Source: Sorangium cellulosum So ce56
Lineage (GTDB): Bacteria; Myxococcota_A; Polyangia; Polyangiales; Polyangiaceae
DNA length: 64,000 nucleotides
Assembly: GCF_000067165.1 (NCBI RefSeq)
Contig: NC_010162.1
Coordinates: 8,315,001 to 8,379,000, forward strand
Direction: 5' to 3'
Both the position numbers and the translations under genes were made by a program. Each line of letters begins with the position of its first letter. Positions within the stretch are counted from its first letter, which is position 1. Below are positions 61,933 to 64,000 of this stretch, one piece after another. The notes under the pieces were generated by a model. The model did not search any database, was not told the origin of the DNA, and worked only from the letters and a program-made list of their open reading frames with translations.

Positions 61933-62754
61933 ATGCCGACGAACGACCCCGACAGCCAGCTCGACGAGCTCCTTCGCGCGCTCGACGCAAACCCTCGCGC
62001 CACCGACGTCTTCTATCCCAGGCGGGTGAAGACGAGCCCACCCGCCGGCGCGACGGACTACGACATCCCCGTCGCCCCCGGGGTGACGCTCGGCGCGCGC
62101 TGGCACCTGTCCGACCCGGGCAACCCGACCGTGCTCGCGTTCCACGGCAATGGCGAGACCGTCCCCGACTACGACGACATCGCCGAGGGCTGGCATGACA
62201 TCGGGCTCAACCTCTTCATGGTCGATTACCGCGGCTATGGCTGGAGCGGCGGGCAGCCGACGCTACGCTCGCTCCGAGAAGATCCCGTGAAGGTCTCCGA
62301 TTTCTTCCAGCGCGAGCTCGCCGAGACGAGCCGCGCCGCAGGCCTCGAACAGCCGCCGAAGCCGGTGCTCTTCGGCCGCTCGCTCGGCAGCTCCCCAGCG
62401 TCGCGCATCGCCGCGCACCGCGGCGACGCGTACCGCGCGCTCGTCCTCGAGAGCGGGTTCAGCGACGTGCGGCAACTGCTCGCCCTCTTCGAGATCGACC
62501 TCGGCGATCTGCGCGACCAGGCGCACCGCAGCTTCTCGAACCCGGAGCTCCTGAGGAACGTCGAGATCCCGGTCCTCGTCCTGCACGGCGCGCGCGACAC
62601 GCTGCTCCCGCCGGACCACGCCCGCGAGAACCACGCGGCCGTCCCCCACCAGAGGAAAGCCCTGCACCTCATCGACGGCGCCGGGCACAACGATATCCTG
62701 CTCTTCGCGTCCGCCTATTTCGGAGCGATACGGGCCTTCCTGCAGAAGCACTGA
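61933..62754 (+). CDS. Alpha/beta hydrolase (273 aa)
   Basis: Serine hydrolase fold without signal peptide. Nucleophile Ser150 in LFGRSLGSSPAS, acid Asp222 in LHGARDTLLPPDHA, histidine His252 in DGAGHNDIL; the oxyanion region is LAFHGNGETV and VDYRGYGWSGG. It resembles the ABHD13/Bem46-like group. Flanked by two metallophosphoesterases. Substrate unknown. Confidence 0.9.
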   Translation: MPTNDPDSQLDELLRALDANPRATDVFYPRRVKTSPPAGATDYDIPVAPGVTLGARWHLSDPGNPTVLAFHGNGETVPDYDDIAEGWHDIGLNLFMVDYRGYGWSGGQPTLRSLREDPVKVSDFFQRELAETSRAAGLEQPPKPVLFGRSLGSSPASRIAAHRGDAYRALVLESGFSDVRQLLALFEIDLGDLRDQAHRSFSNPELLRNVEIPVLVLHGARDTLLPPDHARENHAAVPHQRKALHLIDGAGHNDILLFASAYFGAIRAFLQKH

Positions 62755-62781
62755 GCGAAAGCACCGTTCGGCGCTCGCCCG

Positions 62782-63531
62782 CTACACCTCGAACAGCAGA
62801 AACGGCTTGCCGGTGAGCTTCCTGAGCAGCGGCATCGCCACGTTGTAGACCGGAGTCCCGTTCGACATGCGCCCCTCGAGCGCCCCGTGGTGCGCGTGGC
62901 CGTGGAAGACCACGTCGGCGCCGTACAGATCGATCGGCGCTGCGAGGCGGCTCGTCCCAAGGAACGGCCTTATCTCCACGTTCTCGCCGACGGTCGTCTC
63001 GAGGATCGGCGTGTAATGCATGATCACGATCTTCTTCTCGCTGTCGAGCTGGGACAGCGCCGCCTCGAGCTTCAGCGCCTCGGTCACGGCCTCCTGGACG
63101 AACGCCTTGAGCGGGCCCTCGCCGAACGCCTGGAGCGTCGCGCTCCCGAACCCGCCCATGAAGCCCTTCACGCCGGCAACGCCGATGTCGTCGCGCAAGA
63201 TCAGGTGATCCCCGTCGAGCACCTCGACGCCCGCGTCGCCCAGGAGCTTCGCGATCTCGGCGCCCGCCCCCCGGTCGAGATCGTGGTTGCCGAGCACGGC
63301 GGCGCACGGCATCGAGAGCCCGGCGAGCGCGTCGGCCAGCACCTTCGCCTCCTCGGGGTGGCCGCGATCGGTGAGATCGCCGCACAGCACGAGCAGCTCC
63401 GCCTCCGCGTTCACCGCCTTCACGAGCTCGCGCATCCTGGCGCCGTGCTCCGGCCGGCAGTGCAGATCCGAGGACGCCGCGACGCGGCGCTTGCCCGGCT
63501 CCCCGTTCCCTCCGGCGACGGCGGCGCTCAT
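62782..63531 (-). CDS. Calcineurin-like metallophosphoesterase (249 aa)
   Basis: Motifs in order: AASSDLHCRPEHG (Asp22, His24), LVLCGDLTDRGHPEEA, AAVLGNHDLDRG, IVIMHYTPILE and VVFHGHAHHGALEG. The layout is like ICC/YfcE-type phosphoesterases acting on cyclic nucleotides or phosphodiesters. Its ATG overlaps the stop of the nucleotidyltransferase-family gene at the right edge (ATGA), so the two are translated together and may act in one pathway. Confidence 0.9.
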   Translation of the reverse strand: MSAAVAGGNGEPGKRRVAASSDLHCRPEHGARMRELVKAVNAEAELLVLCGDLTDRGHPEEAKVLADALAGLSMPCAAVLGNHDLDRGAGAEIAKLLGDAGVEVLDGDHLILRDDIGVAGVKGFMGGFGSATLQAFGEGPLKAFVQEAVTEALKLEAALSQLDSEKKIVIMHYTPILETTVGENVEIRPFLGTSRLAAPIDLYGADVVFHGHAHHGALEGRMSNGTPVYNVAMPLLRKLTGKPFLLFEV

Positions 63532-64000
63532 GATCCCGGCTTGCGGACCCGCGCCGCCTCGACCTCCACCCTCGGCCCCTCCGCGCCGCCCGGAGCCCCG
63601 TCACGGCCCGGCTTCCCCTTGCCGAGGCGAGGCCGCCCCGCCGCAGACCGCTGGCGCTTCCTGCACAGCGCCCCCCGCGCCGCCTCGGGCGCGGACGCAG
63701 CGGACCCCACGACGAGCCCGAGCTTCTCGTAGTCGTGCACGTACTGCTGCCTGCTGATCAGGTTGCCCCGGCATACCCGGAGCGGCGCGTCGCCGGCCAG
63801 CGTCTGCTCCAGCGTACGCCGGCAGAGCTCGTCGATGATCCACCCGGGCACCCGGCTCCGCGCGCCCGGATAGACGAAGCGGTACAGCGTCAGGTGCGCG
63901 AACAGGACCTCCCAGTAAGGGCCGAACCGGGCGAGGAGCCTCTCCCAGTCCATCTCGTCCCCACACGCGTAGATCAGGTGGTTCACGTCGGCGCCGTCGT
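63528..64000 (-). CDS. 3' part of a nucleotidyltransferase-family protein gene (cut by right edge)
   Basis: The open frame continues to the window edge; a GTG at 63986 is internal, since codons before it (DGAD) extend the same conserved segment. What is visible, DGADVNHLIYACGDEMDWERLLARFGPYWEVLFAHL and FVYPGARSRVPGWIIDELCRR, matches the helical C-terminal part of a myxobacterial family annotated as nucleotidyltransferase, as I recall it; the catalytic half would lie outside the window. About 75 Gly/Arg/Lys-rich residues end the protein. Coupled to the metallophosphoesterase. Confidence 0.6.
   Translation of the reverse strand, partial: DGADVNHLIYACGDEMDWERLLARFGPYWEVLFAHLTLYRFVYPGARSRVPGWIIDELCRRTLEQTLAGDAPLRVCRGNLISRQQYVHDYEKLGLVVGSAASAPEAARGALCRKRQRSAAGRPRLGKGKPGRDGAPGGAEGPRVEVEAARVRKPGS

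Overview
The window looks like chromosomal DNA of a large-genome, very GC-rich myxobacterium, most like Sorangium/Polyangium (Polyangiales). This is an inference from several things together: G+C-biased third positions throughout, overlapping start and stop codons, two Ser/Thr protein kinases, MopE-type metal-binding-motif lipoprotein, thrombospondin-type-3/OmpA proteins, a PilZ protein of the myxobacterial type, an OPX/beta-barrel polysaccharide export pair, and a long operon resembling the Glt/Nfs gliding and spore-coat machinery. I see no tRNA, rRNA, CRISPR array, insertion sequence or prophage.

Layout. 1-5532 (minus) is the start of a type II fatty-acid-synthase-like operon: acyl carrier protein, a 770-residue ketosynthase with a second, cysteine-less ketosynthase-like half, a LolB-like lipoprotein, and a second ketosynthase of the same two-part design; it runs off the left edge. 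5617-10763 holds a crotonase, an ECF-like sigma factor preceded by an AT-rich nested palindrome, a QEGLA/HExxxH metallopeptidase, a MoxR ATPase and a SixA phosphatase. 10844-17728 holds a Cys-rich repeat lipoprotein, a SUKH-like protein, RluD-type pseudouridine synthase, a membrane glycosyltransferase and Maf. 17914-23479 holds an OmpA/TSP3 protein coupled to a PCC-domain protein, then a polysaccharide export unit (periplasmic protein, beta-barrel, OPX lipoprotein) with a clear promoter.

23692-35220 (minus) is one seven-gene, mostly translationally coupled operon of envelope proteins: an Ala/Pro-rich secreted protein, two large TPR proteins, a TPR lipoprotein, a small secreted protein, a membrane protein, and an FHA-like/TonB-like transmembrane protein. 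Its content resembles the Glt (gliding) and Nfs (spore coat) envelope complexes of Myxococcus. 35754-37392 is an ECF sigma factor with a membrane zinc-finger anti-sigma factor. 37472-40850 holds a PilZ protein and a PMT-family glycosyltransferase.

40944-44044 carries the two ribosome-assembly GTPases Era and Der back to back with a GTGA overlap; both have long basic N-terminal tails, and Der's is built from four 42-bp repeats. 44137-49711 holds an ArsA-like ATPase with an altered P-loop, a roadblock-like protein, a CpsB-type PHP phosphatase, and a TetR regulator followed by a HelD-like helicase; near-identical palindromic operators lie before the last two. 49728-64000 holds a kinase, recA, a second SixA-like phosphatase, a SprT-like protease, an HD-domain protein, a 129-nt palindrome between convergent genes, membrane proteins, a second kinase, a PrxQ-type peroxiredoxin, two small lipoproteins, two metallophosphoesterases, an alpha/beta hydrolase, and the 3' part of a nucleotidyltransferase-family gene cut by the right edge.

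The strongest candidates for something new are the paired ketosynthase/Lol-like lipoprotein operon, the TetR-HelD pair with duplicated operators, and the Era-Der pair with histone-H1-like tails.
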